Part shown: in pieces, positions 27,506 to 35,356 of the stretch
How the letters are laid out: every line of letters begins with the position of its first letter
Numbering within the stretch: position 1 is the stretch's first letter
From: CAMLDH01 sp966250375
GTDB lineage: Bacteria > Pseudomonadota > Gammaproteobacteria > Burkholderiales > Burkholderiaceae_D
Length of the DNA: 47,710 nucleotides
Assembly: GCA_966250375.1 (NCBI GenBank)
Contig: CBINHE010000024.1
Span: forward strand, 1 to 47,710
Reading direction: 5' to 3'
Notes under the pieces: generated by a model
The model's input: only the letters and a program-made list of their open reading frames with translations
Told to the model about the DNA's origin: nothing
The model's database searches: none
Position numbers and translations under genes: made by a program

Positions 27506-28277
27506 CGGAGTGGGGCGTTATTGGCGCGTGCTGGGTACCGGCCTGAGCTTTTTCATATTCGGTGTCGGCGGCTTGCTGTTGCGCATGCTGGTTTTCCCGC
27601 TACTCAATTTGTTTATTTGGGAATGCCGGCTGCGCATCATGATTGCACGGTGCGTGATTCGACTGGCGTTTCGCGGCTTTGTCGGTTTGATGCGCGGCTT
27701 GGGCGTGCTGCGTTACGATTTCAAGGGACTGGAAAAACTCGAACGTCATGGCTTGCTGATTTTGGCAAACCATCCGACTTTGATCGACACCGTGTTTCTG
27801 ATGGCATTTGTAAAACGGGCCGATTGCATCGTCAAAAGCAAATTGTGGAACAACCCTTTTACGCATGGACCGGTGCGTGCTGCAGGCTATATCAACAATG
27901 ACCATGGGGCTGGCTTGATCGAGGACTGCATCGCATCGTTGCGCGGCGGCAGCAATCTGATCATTTTCCCTGAGGGAACGCGAACGCCGGAAGACGGCGC
28001 ACTGACCTTTAAACGCGGTGCGGCAAACGTTGCCGTGCGCGGCATGCGCAACGTGACCCCGGTTGTCATTCGCTGCACGCCCCGCACCTTGGGCAAAGGC
28101 GATAAATGGTGGAGGGTGCCGGCGCGATGGGTGCATTTCAGTATCGAGGTGCAGGAAGACATCGATATCCACCCGTTCATCGCGGCAGCCAAGAGCGACG
28201 GGCTGGCGGCACGGCATTTGACCGATTATTTGCAGAATTACTTTATTAAGGAAAACGAACGCCATGCAGTCGCTTGA
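27498..28277 (+). CDS. apeD: lysophospholipid-acyltransferase-like protein (ApeD-like)
   Basis: A 259-residue PlsC/LPLAT-family acyltransferase with a hydrophobic N-terminus (FFIFGVGGLLLRMLVFPLL). The catalytic H-x4-D motif is NHPTLID (His92, Asp97), and the second block PEGTRT starts at 158. In aryl polyene clusters such enzymes are thought to help attach the polyene to a lipid anchor; the acceptor is unknown here. The ATG at 27498 overlaps apeC by 8 bases, and the stop lies 14 bases inside the next gene. Confidence 0.85.
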   Translation: MLDGVGRYWRVLGTGLSFFIFGVGGLLLRMLVFPLLNLFIWECRLRIMIARCVIRLAFRGFVGLMRGLGVLRYDFKGLEKLERHGLLILANHPTLIDTVFLMAFVKRADCIVKSKLWNNPFTHGPVRAAGYINNDHGAGLIEDCIASLRGGSNLIIFPEGTRTPEDGALTFKRGAANVAVRGMRNVTPVVIRCTPRTLGKGDKWWRVPARWVHFSIEVQEDIDIHPFIAAAKSDGLAARHLTDYLQNYFIKENERHAVA

Positions 28278-28524
28278 GGCAGAAGTCAAACAACTTATCA
28301 TCGACGTTCTTCAACTGGAAGATATCAGCGCGGACGACATCGATAGCGCAGCGCCGCTATTCGTGGAAGGCCTCGGACTGGATTCCATCGACGCGCTTGA
28401 ACTCGGCGTCGCGCTGCAGAAGCGTTATGGCATTTCCTTGTCGGCCGATTCGGAAGAGACGCGTCGGCACTTCGGTTCGATCCAGTCGCTTGCGGCAATG
28501 ATCGTCAGTCATAGAAAAAAGTAA
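28264..28524 (+). CDS. apeE: acyl carrier protein 1 of the cluster (ApeE-like)
   Basis: An 86-residue acyl carrier protein. The phosphopantetheine attachment serine is Ser41 in GLGLDSIDALELG, and the acidic helix II is conserved. A 4'-phosphopantetheinyl transferase is needed to activate it, and none is encoded in this window. The gene overlaps the acyltransferase by 14 bases. Two consecutive carrier proteins are a hallmark of aryl polyene clusters. In studied systems the ApeE carrier receives the aromatic starter from the ligase; that role is transferred here by order alone. Confidence 0.9.
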   Translation: MQSLEAEVKQLIIDVLQLEDISADDIDSAAPLFVEGLGLDSIDALELGVALQKRYGISLSADSEETRRHFGSIQSLAAMIVSHRKK

Positions 28525-28536
28525 GGGAGTATGGAA

Positions 28537-28800
28537 ATGGTTCTGGCCAGCACAATGAGCAAGGATGAAATCTACGTGTGGATCGTGGACGTGCTGCATG
28601 AGATGTTCGAGCTCGATAAATCCAAAATTACGCCGCAGGCCAATCTGTACACCGAACTCGACATCGACAGCATCGATGCCGTCGATTTGGCGGTAAAGCT
28701 GAAACAATTGACCGGCAAGCGCTTGCAGCCAGACGTATTCAAGACGGTTCGCACAGTGCAGGATGTCGTCAATGCACTGGCCGATTTGTTGGCGGAGTAA
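28537..28800 (+). CDS. apeF: acyl carrier protein 2 of the cluster (ApeF-like)
   Basis: An 87-residue carrier protein with attachment serine Ser45 in ELDIDSIDAVDL. Two in-frame ATGs lie close together (28531 and 28537). The ribosome site GGGAG (28525-28529) is 7 bases before 28537 but only 1 base before 28531, so 28537 is preferred. The sequence differs clearly from the preceding carrier, suggesting separate partners. Confidence 0.9.
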   Translation: MVLASTMSKDEIYVWIVDVLHEMFELDKSKITPQANLYTELDIDSIDAVDLAVKLKQLTGKRLQPDVFKTVRTVQDVVNALADLLAE

Positions 28801-28826
28801 GCAATATAAACCGTCTGATTCTGACC

Positions 28827-29360
28827 GTGCTGCCGGTCCTTGTCACATTGCTGTATCCCCTTGCTATCTGGCTCGGCCACGGGCGAGTGGAGCCACGGCT
28901 GCTGGCCGGTCTGCTTTTGCTGGCCGCGGTGACGCGCCTGCTCACACTGAAAATCAACAAGGCCGGCCGCTGGTGGATTGGCGGCGCACTGCTGCTCGCG
29001 GCACTTGCCGTATGGGGCAATGCATTGCTGCCCTTGCAGCTCTATCCGGTGCTGGTCAGCATGGTGATGCTGGGCGTCTTCGGTTACAGCCTGATTGCGC
29101 CCCCTTCGCTGGTGGAGCGCATTGCGCGCCTGCGCGAGCCGGACTTGCCTGCGGCAGCGATTGCCTATACCCGTCGCGTGACGCAAGTCTGGTGCGTCTT
29201 TTTTGTGATCAACGGATCAATCGCGCTGGCGACTGCGCTGTTTGCATCGCCGGCGATCTGGTCGCTTTATAACGGTGTCATCGCGTATGGCCTCATGGGC
29301 GTGCTGTTCGGCGGCGAGTACCTGGTGCGCTTGCGCTTCAAGCGGCAGCACAATGTCTGA
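28827..29360 (+). CDS. apeG: COG4648-type membrane protein (ApeG-like)
   Basis: A 177-residue polytopic inner-membrane protein with about five hydrophobic helices (VLVTLLYPLAIWLGHG, LLAGLLLLAAVTRLL and others). It has the VERIARLREPDLP loop and TQVWCVFFVINGSIALATA, typical of a family found in aryl polyene clusters. The function is unknown. The first conventional start is the GTG at 28827. A GGAG box at 28794-28797 instead sits 8 bases before an in-frame ATA (28806), so the true N-terminus may be 7 residues longer. The stop overlaps the ligase gene by 8 bases. Confidence 0.82.
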   Translation: MLPVLVTLLYPLAIWLGHGRVEPRLLAGLLLLAAVTRLLTLKINKAGRWWIGGALLLAALAVWGNALLPLQLYPVLVSMVMLGVFGYSLIAPPSLVERIARLREPDLPAAAIAYTRRVTQVWCVFFVINGSIALATALFASPAIWSLYNGVIAYGLMGVLFGGEYLVRLRFKRQHNV

Positions 29361-31086
29361 ATACGTCGATATGCTGGATCTGCTGAGCACGGTACGGCCG
29401 CATGCCGATACGGTCGCATGGCGCGATGGCACGCCGCTGCTGCGCGCCGGATTTGTCGCACGGGTCGAGGCATGGTACCGGTTGCTGCAGCGTACGCCGG
29501 GCTGTGATTTCGCCCTCTATTTCAATGACAGTCTCGAATTCGCTGCTGCATTGTTGGGCGCATGGCAGTCGGGCAAGACCATCTATTTGCCGTCCGATGC
29601 ATTGCCTGCAACGTGCGCCGGATTGCAGCAGGTTGTCGATGGCTACCTGGGCGAATTTGCGGCGGAGTGGATGCCTGTTTCACCGCAACTCGAAGATAAC
29701 GATGGCGAGCACTGCGATTTTCGTCACCTGACGCCCGACTTTATCGGACTCGTGGTGTACACCTCCGGCAGCACGGGGCAAGCGCAAGCGGTGCCAAAGA
29801 AGCTGTCGCAATTGGCGGCCGAAGTGGCAACGCTGGAATCCCTGTTCGGCGCCGTGCTTGGCGCAGCCGATATCGTGGCAACCGTATCGCACCAGCATAT
29901 TTACGGATTGCTGTTCAAGGTGTTGTGGCCGCTTGCGGCGGGCCGTGCGATACAGGCGCGCAGTTTTACATTTCCGGAAGAATTGGTGCAGGCAACCGCC
30001 GCCCGCGATTGCATATTGATCTCGAGCCCCGCGCATCTGAAGCGCCTGCCCGACAGCCCGGTGTGGGCGACCGCAACGCATCGTTTGCGCGCGGTGTTTT
30101 CTTCCGGTGGCCCCCTGCCGCTGAATGTCGTGCATACGACTGCAAGCATGTTGCAGCAGGTGCCGATCGAAGTGTATGGCAGCTCCGAAACCGGCGGCAT
30201 CGCGTGGCGTCAGAGAACGCCCGATGCTGATGAAACCTGGACTGCGATGCCTGGCGTCAAGTGGCGCATCGTGCCCGACGACGGTGTGCTGGAGGTAAGT
30301 TCGGCGCATCTGCCTGACGACAACTGGATGCGGATGGCGGATCGCGCGCAAGCGGTAGACGCGGGACGTTTCCTGCTGCAGGGGCGGGTCGACCGCATTG
30401 TCAAGATAGAAGAAAAGCGGATTTCACTCGATGCGATCGAAGCGCAGTTGATGAAATCACCACTGGTGAGCGAAGTGCGCGTCATTGTCATTGAAGGAAA
30501 ACGCCAGCAGGTTGTCGCGGTTGTCGTGCTGTCGGATACCGGCCGCAGAGTGCTGGCCGAGTCTGGCAAGCTCGCGCTCAATCGCATGTTGCGCGAAATC
30601 CTGGCGCAATCCGTCGAGCGCATCGCGTTGCCACGCACCTGGCGTTATCTCGACGCGTTGCCGGTAAACACGCAGGGTAAAACCACGCATGCGCAATTGG
30701 CTGCATTGCTGGATGTGGCCGAGCCTTCAGCGCGACCGACCATGCCGCGCAGGCGCTTGCTGGAAAGCGATACGCAACGCGCGCTGTTCGAATTGTCAGC
30801 GCCGGCCAATCTGCTGTATTTCGAAGGACATTTTCCGGATACGCCGATCCTGCCCGGCATCGTGCAAGTGGAATGGGCAATCGCGATCGGACGGGAGTGT
30901 TTCGATTTGCCGCCTGCATTCCGTGCCATTCATGCGCTGAAATTTCAGCAGGTCATTCGGCCGGAAATGGGTTTTACGCTGGAGCTGCTGCATGATCCGG
31001 TCAAAGCGAGCCTGACGTTCCGCTACAGCTCGAAGACGGCGCAGCATGCAAGCGGAAAAATCATGTTTGGAGCAGCCGATGTTTAA
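29353..31086 (+). CDS. apeH: aryl-ACP ligase fused to a hotdog dehydratase (ApeH-ApeI)
   Basis: A 577-residue two-domain protein. Residues 1 to about 460 form an ANL-superfamily adenylate-forming ligase with YTSGSTG (136-142), YGSSETGGIAW and the hinge region GRVDRIVKIEEKRISL. It is expected to activate an aromatic acid and load it onto a carrier protein. Residues about 475-577 form a FabZ-like hotdog domain: LYFEGHFPDTPILPGIVQVEWA keeps both catalytic residues, His493 and Glu507. In the E. coli-type cluster these are separate proteins (ApeH, ApeI). The start is the ATG at 29353, overlapping apeG by 8 bases. Confidence 0.88.
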   Translation: MSEYVDMLDLLSTVRPHADTVAWRDGTPLLRAGFVARVEAWYRLLQRTPGCDFALYFNDSLEFAAALLGAWQSGKTIYLPSDALPATCAGLQQVVDGYLGEFAAEWMPVSPQLEDNDGEHCDFRHLTPDFIGLVVYTSGSTGQAQAVPKKLSQLAAEVATLESLFGAVLGAADIVATVSHQHIYGLLFKVLWPLAAGRAIQARSFTFPEELVQATAARDCILISSPAHLKRLPDSPVWATATHRLRAVFSSGGPLPLNVVHTTASMLQQVPIEVYGSSETGGIAWRQRTPDADETWTAMPGVKWRIVPDDGVLEVSSAHLPDDNWMRMADRAQAVDAGRFLLQGRVDRIVKIEEKRISLDAIEAQLMKSPLVSEVRVIVIEGKRQQVVAVVVLSDTGRRVLAESGKLALNRMLREILAQSVERIALPRTWRYLDALPVNTQGKTTHAQLAALLDVAEPSARPTMPRRRLLESDTQRALFELSAPANLLYFEGHFPDTPILPGIVQVEWAIAIGRECFDLPPAFRAIHALKFQQVIRPEMGFTLELLHDPVKASLTFRYSSKTAQHASGKIMFGAADV

Positions 31087-31822
31087 GCCGTGCGTTCTGA
31101 TTCCCGTCTATAACCACGAGCACGCCATCAGTGCCGTGGTGCGCGCGGTGCTGGCGCATGATCTGGCATGCATCCTGGTCGACGACGGCAGCTGCGAGTC
31201 CTGTGCACGAGTGCTGGATCAGTTGGCTGCAGCATCGCCGAGCCAGATCACATTGCTGCGGCATGACATCAATCGCGGCAAGGGCGGGGCGATGATGACC
31301 GGCTTTTGTCATGCGGCGGATGCTGGCTACAGCCACGTACTGCAGATCGACGCCGATGGACAGCACAATGTGGCCGACATCCCGCGCTTCCTCGCACAAG
31401 CCGCGGCGAAACCGGTGGCCGTCATCGCCGGATACCCGGTCTACGATGAATCGGTACCGGCAATCCGCCTGTATGGCCGCTATCTGACGCACGTCTGGGT
31501 GTGGATCAATACCCTGTCGCTGCAGATCAAGGATTCGATGTGTGGTTTCCGCGTGTATCCGGTGGCGTCTGTGCTGGCACTGACCCGGCGCCGCAAGCTG
31601 CGGGAACGGATGGATTTCGATACCGATGTGTTGGTGCGGCTGCATTGGGATGGGCTGGAAGTTGTCAATGTGCCGACCCGCGTCGGCTATCCGAGCGACG
31701 GCGTGTCGCATTTCCGGGTCTGGCTCGACAACGTGCGGATTTCATGGATGCATGCGACGCTGTTTTTCGGCATGCTGCTGCGGCTGCCGAAGCTGATGCT
31801 GCGCAAATGGCGCCGGCGATGA
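31079..31822 (+). CDS. family 2 glycosyltransferase (ApeJ N-terminal part)
   Basis: A 247-residue GT-A fold transferase of the dolichyl-phosphate-mannose-synthase-like GT2 type. It starts CVLIPVYNHEHAISAVV, with the nucleotide-binding ILVDDGS, the DXD-like QIDADGQHN and ERMDFDTDVLVRL. A short amphipathic C-terminus is visible. It probably glycosylates the polyene head or its lipid anchor, and the sugar is not predictable. In related clusters glycosyltransferase and acyltransferase are one protein (ApeJ); here they are adjacent, overlapping genes. The ATG overlaps the ligase stop by 8 bases. Confidence 0.87.
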   Translation: MFKPCVLIPVYNHEHAISAVVRAVLAHDLACILVDDGSCESCARVLDQLAAASPSQITLLRHDINRGKGGAMMTGFCHAADAGYSHVLQIDADGQHNVADIPRFLAQAAAKPVAVIAGYPVYDESVPAIRLYGRYLTHVWVWINTLSLQIKDSMCGFRVYPVASVLALTRRRKLRERMDFDTDVLVRLHWDGLEVVNVPTRVGYPSDGVSHFRVWLDNVRISWMHATLFFGMLLRLPKLMLRKWRRR

Positions 31823-32793
31823 CGGCGCCAATCGTAGTCGCGAAGGATAGGCACTGGGCGCAGATAAATGAAGCCAGCTTCGTGGCAGGCATGCGTTTGC
31901 TGTTCTGGATTTACCGGATGTTCGGCCGCTGGCCGTTCCGCGTCGTGCTGTATCCGGTGCTGGCCTGGTACATGATCGCCAAGCCGGCTGCGCGTGCCGC
32001 ATCGGCGGGTTATCTGCGGCGCGTCAGTACTTTCAAACCAGTGCAGACCATCGGTTACGGCATCTTTGCGGTGATGCGCCATTTCGCGTCCTTCGCTGAA
32101 TGCATACTCGACAAAATGCTGTTGTGGGGCGGATTGTTCAATGTCGGCGACACGGTTTTTTTTGGCGAAGAGCAACTGGCTGATGACATCGCACAGCAGC
32201 GTGGAGGCCTCATTATCTGTTCGCATTTCGGTAATCTCGAACTGTCACGGATTCTAGCGCGGCAACGCGCCGGGTTGAAATTGACGGTGCTGGTGCATAC
32301 CAAGCATGCGAAAAAATTCAATCAATTGCTGGCGCAACTCGATCCGGACAGCCAGTTGAACCTGTTGCAGGTGACGGAAATGTCGCCCGCGACTGCGATG
32401 CTGTTGACCGAAAAAATCGGGCAGGGCGAATTCGTGGTAATTGCGGGCGACCGGGTGCCGGTATCGCCCAATCCGCGTGTGTCGACGGCCATGTTTCTCG
32501 GCGCACGTGCCGCTTTTCCGATCGGCCCGTTTGTCCTTGCAAGCCTGCTGCAATGTCCGGTCTACCTGCTGTTTTCGATGCGTGTCAGCGGACGCCGCTC
32601 CGAAATTCATTTCGAACGGTTTCGCGCATCGGTTCGCTTGCCGCGCAAGGAACGGGATGCGGCGCTTGCACAGTTGACGCAAGAATATGCAGGGCGGCTC
32701 GAGCATTTCTGCCTGCGCGCCCCTTTGCAATGGTTTAATTTTTACGATTTCTGGCATTCACCTGATATGGACACCACCGATGCATCCTGCTGA
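31819..32793 (+). CDS. LpxL/HtrB-like acyltransferase (ApeJ C-terminal part)
   Basis: A 324-residue membrane-associated acyltransferase of the lipid A lauroyl/myristoyltransferase family. The catalytic H-x4-E motif is SHFGNLE (His136, Glu141), and AGDRVPVSPNPRVS is typical of LpxL-like enzymes of pigment clusters. An amphipathic N-terminal helix (VAGMRLLFWIYRMFGRWPF) would bind the inner membrane. The start is the ATG at 31819 in an ATGA overlap with the glycosyltransferase stop; an ATG 4 codons earlier is possible. A role in lipid anchoring of the polyene is inferred. Confidence 0.86.
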   Translation: MTAPIVVAKDRHWAQINEASFVAGMRLLFWIYRMFGRWPFRVVLYPVLAWYMIAKPAARAASAGYLRRVSTFKPVQTIGYGIFAVMRHFASFAECILDKMLLWGGLFNVGDTVFFGEEQLADDIAQQRGGLIICSHFGNLELSRILARQRAGLKLTVLVHTKHAKKFNQLLAQLDPDSQLNLLQVTEMSPATAMLLTEKIGQGEFVVIAGDRVPVSPNPRVSTAMFLGARAAFPIGPFVLASLLQCPVYLLFSMRVSGRRSEIHFERFRASVRLPRKERDAALAQLTQEYAGRLEHFCLRAPLQWFNFYDFWHSPDMDTTDASC

Positions 32794-34336
32794 CCTCAAG
32801 AATACCTTGCGTGCCGTTCGCTTCGACCAGGGCCGTCTGCAGATCGAAGATATTGTCGATATCGCGCATGGATCGGCGTGCACGGTGTTGTCCGATGCGC
32901 CCGAGTTTCGCGCCGCGATCGCGCGCGGTGCCGATTTTTTGGACCGGCTACTACGCGAAGACGGCACGATTTATGGTGTGACTACCGGTTATGGCGATTC
33001 GTGCACGGTCACGGTGCCGCCGGAACTGGTGGCCGAACTGCCGCACCATCTGTACACCTACCATGGCTGCGGACTGGGTGAGTATTTCAATCCGGTCCAG
33101 ACACGGGCGGTGATGGCCACGCGGCTCGCATCTCTGTGCAAGGGTTACTCCGGCGTCAGCGTCGAACTGCTGGAACAAATTACCCGATTGCTTGAATGCG
33201 GATTGCTGCCGCTGATACCGTCCGAAGGTTCGGTCGGCGCCAGCGGCGATCTCACGCCCTTGTCCTATCTTGCCGCGGTGCTGTGCGGCGAGCGCGAAGT
33301 GTGGCGCGACGGCATGCAGGTGCCAGCGGCGCAGGCGTTGGCCGACGCCGGCATTACGCCCTTGCGCCTGCGGCCGAAGGAAGGGCTGGCGATCATGAAC
33401 GGCACTGCGGTGATGACGGCGCTGGCCTGTCTGGCGTATTCGCGCGCCGAGTACCTGACCCGGCTGACCACGCGGATTACCGCGCTCGCATCGTTTGCGT
33501 TGGACGGCAACGCCCACCATTTCGATGCGACTTTGTTTTCGGTCAAGCCGCATCCGGGCCAGCAAGGCGTGGCTGCATGGTTGCGCCAGGATCTGCCGTG
33601 CGATCAACCGCCGCGCAACGGCAAGCGTTTGCAGGACCGCTATTCGATCCGTTGTGCGCCGCACGTGATCGGCGTTTTGGCGGATGCGCTGCCGTGGTTG
33701 CGCCAGTCGATCGAAAACGAACTCAATAGCGCCAACGATAATCCGATCATCGATGCCGAGGGCGAGCGCATTCTGCACGGCGGGCATTTCTATGGCGGCC
33801 ATATCGCGTTTGCGATGGACAGCATGAAAAATGCCGTTGCGAATCTGGCCGATTTGCTCGATCGCCAGATGGCCTTGCTGGTCGATAGCCGTTACAACAA
33901 TGGCCTGCCGGCCAATCTCTCCGGCATGCAGGGACCGCGCGCGGCCATTAATCATGGCCTCAAGGCGCTGCAGATCAGTGTGTCGGCGTGGACGGCCGAG
34001 GCACTCAAGCTGACCATGCCGGCCTCGGTGTTCTCGCGTTCGACCGAATGCCATAACCAGGACAAGGTCAGCATGGGCACCATCGCCGCACGTGACTGTT
34101 TGCGCGTGCTGGAGTTGACCGAGCAGGTGGCCGCCGCCTTGCTGATCACGGTGCAGCAGGGCGTCTGGTTGCGTCGTCGGGTGAGTCCTGCGGTGGCGCC
34201 GGAAGCACCGCTGCAGCAAATGCTCGACATGCTGGCCGGCGATATCCGCGTCATCGAAGAAGACCGCCGGCTGGAACCGGACCTGCGTCTGATGCTCGAG
34301 CACATTCGCGCCCGCTCCTGGAAATTGTATGAATAA
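32780..34336 (+). CDS. histidine/phenylalanine/tyrosine ammonia-lyase family protein
   Basis: A 518-residue MIO-dependent aromatic amino acid ammonia-lyase. The autocatalytic Ala154-Ser155-Gly156 lies in SVGASGDLTPLSYL. The catalytic tyrosine Tyr71 is in TTGYGDS, and NDNPIID, NGLPANL and CHNQDKVSMGT are in place. The selectivity position has Tyr94-His95 (HLYTYHGCG), neither the Ser-His of histidine ammonia-lyase nor the His-Leu of Rhodobacter-type tyrosine ammonia-lyase. Substrate therefore cannot be fixed; making p-coumarate or cinnamate as starter is a reasonable guess. No urocanase or other hut gene is near. It overlaps the acyltransferase by 14 bases and the thioesterase by 8. Confidence 0.9.
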   Translation: MHPADLKNTLRAVRFDQGRLQIEDIVDIAHGSACTVLSDAPEFRAAIARGADFLDRLLREDGTIYGVTTGYGDSCTVTVPPELVAELPHHLYTYHGCGLGEYFNPVQTRAVMATRLASLCKGYSGVSVELLEQITRLLECGLLPLIPSEGSVGASGDLTPLSYLAAVLCGEREVWRDGMQVPAAQALADAGITPLRLRPKEGLAIMNGTAVMTALACLAYSRAEYLTRLTTRITALASFALDGNAHHFDATLFSVKPHPGQQGVAAWLRQDLPCDQPPRNGKRLQDRYSIRCAPHVIGVLADALPWLRQSIENELNSANDNPIIDAEGERILHGGHFYGGHIAFAMDSMKNAVANLADLLDRQMALLVDSRYNNGLPANLSGMQGPRAAINHGLKALQISVSAWTAEALKLTMPASVFSRSTECHNQDKVSMGTIAARDCLRVLELTEQVAAALLITVQQGVWLRRRVSPAVAPEAPLQQMLDMLAGDIRVIEEDRRLEPDLRLMLEHIRARSWKLYE

Positions 34337-34757
34337 AGCACCCAGCCGCTGGTCCGCCGAGATTGAGCTGCAAGTGCAGTTTTTCGATCTCGATCCGATG
34401 CAGATCGTGTGGCACGGGAACTACGTCAAGTATCTGGAAATTGCACGTTGTGCGCTGCTTGAAAGCATCGGCTACAACTACATGCAGATGAAAGAATCGG
34501 GTTATACGTGGCCGGTGATCGATATGCATCTGCGTTACGTAGCACCTGCGACCTTCGGTCAGCGAATCAAGCTGCGCGCCTCGATCGTCGAGTGGGAAAA
34601 TCGCCTGAAGATCGATTACGTGATCACTGATGCTGCGAGCGGTCGCCGTTTGACGCGCGCCAGCACGATGCAGGTCGCGGTCGACATCGCAACCGGTGAA
34701 ATGTGCTTTGTGTCACCGCCAGTACTGTTTGAAAAATTGGGAGTCCAACTATCATGA
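34329..34757 (+). CDS. apeK: 4-hydroxybenzoyl-CoA-type thioesterase (ApeK-like)
   Basis: A 142-residue single hotdog thioesterase of the FcbC/YbgC group. The active-site segment FFDLDPMQIVWHGNYVKYLE carries the Asp of the DxD pair and the conserved His29 and Tyr. It may release the finished polyene or remove misloaded chains from the carrier proteins. It overlaps the ammonia-lyase by 8 bases and the LolA-like gene by 4 (ATGA). Confidence 0.88.
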   Translation: MNKAPSRWSAEIELQVQFFDLDPMQIVWHGNYVKYLEIARCALLESIGYNYMQMKESGYTWPVIDMHLRYVAPATFGQRIKLRASIVEWENRLKIDYVITDAASGRRLTRASTMQVAVDIATGEMCFVSPPVLFEKLGVQLS

Positions 34758-35356
34758 AACGCCGACTGATCGCCTGTTGCCTGGCGCTTGCTTCGATGCC
34801 GTTGTTTGCCGCCGCACCGGTAGCGAAAATCCAGGCGATGCTGGCCAAACCGAAAATGCTGTGCGGTCGCTTCGACCAAAGCAAACAACTGGCCGGCATA
34901 AAAAAACCTTTGCTGTCGAACGGCCGCTTCTGCGTGGTCGCAGGCAAGGGCATATTGTGGCGCACCCTGCAGCCGTTTCCCAATACGCTGCGCCTGACCC
35001 GCGAAGAAATCGTCCATCTGCAGGGCGAGCGCGTCACGATGCGCATCGATGCGAAACAGGAACCGACCGTGCGCATGATCAACGGCGTGCTGTTCTCTTT
35101 GCTAGCGGGCGATCTGGGGCAACTCGAGACCCTGTTTGAAGTCGATGGCAGCATTCGGGACAACAGTTGGAGCGTTGCGCTGAAGGCGCGCGAACCGGCA
35201 TTGGCCAGGGCGATTGGTAGCATTGCGCTCGACGGCGCTGCATATGTCAAAAACATTACGATCAGCGAAGAGAGCGGCGATCGCACCAGCATTGTCTTTT
35301 CCAGCATCCAGCCCGGTGAGTCGGCCATGATGCCTGAAGAGGCAGCGCTATTTTGA
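34754..35356 (+). CDS. apeL: LolA-like periplasmic carrier (ApeL-like)
   Basis: A 200-residue protein with a signal peptide (RLIACCLALASMPLFAAA) and a LolA/LppX-like body (CGRFDQSKQLAGIKKPL, FCVVAGKGILWRTLQPFP, NTLRLTREEIV). It keeps the closed-barrel family pattern but diverges from the housekeeping LolA at 21147. In the pigment pathway it would shuttle the lipidated polyene across the periplasm. The two cysteines near residues 37 and 60 are unusual for LolA. It overlaps both neighbours by 4 bases. Confidence 0.85.
   Translation: MKRRLIACCLALASMPLFAAAPVAKIQAMLAKPKMLCGRFDQSKQLAGIKKPLLSNGRFCVVAGKGILWRTLQPFPNTLRLTREEIVHLQGERVTMRIDAKQEPTVRMINGVLFSLLAGDLGQLETLFEVDGSIRDNSWSVALKAREPALARAIGSIALDGAAYVKNITISEESGDRTSIVFSSIQPGESAMMPEEAALF

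Noticed and set aside
32951..34303. 450-codon minus-strand frame
   Set aside because: Antisense shadow of the ammonia-lyase gene; rich in Arg, Gln and His as such shadows are.
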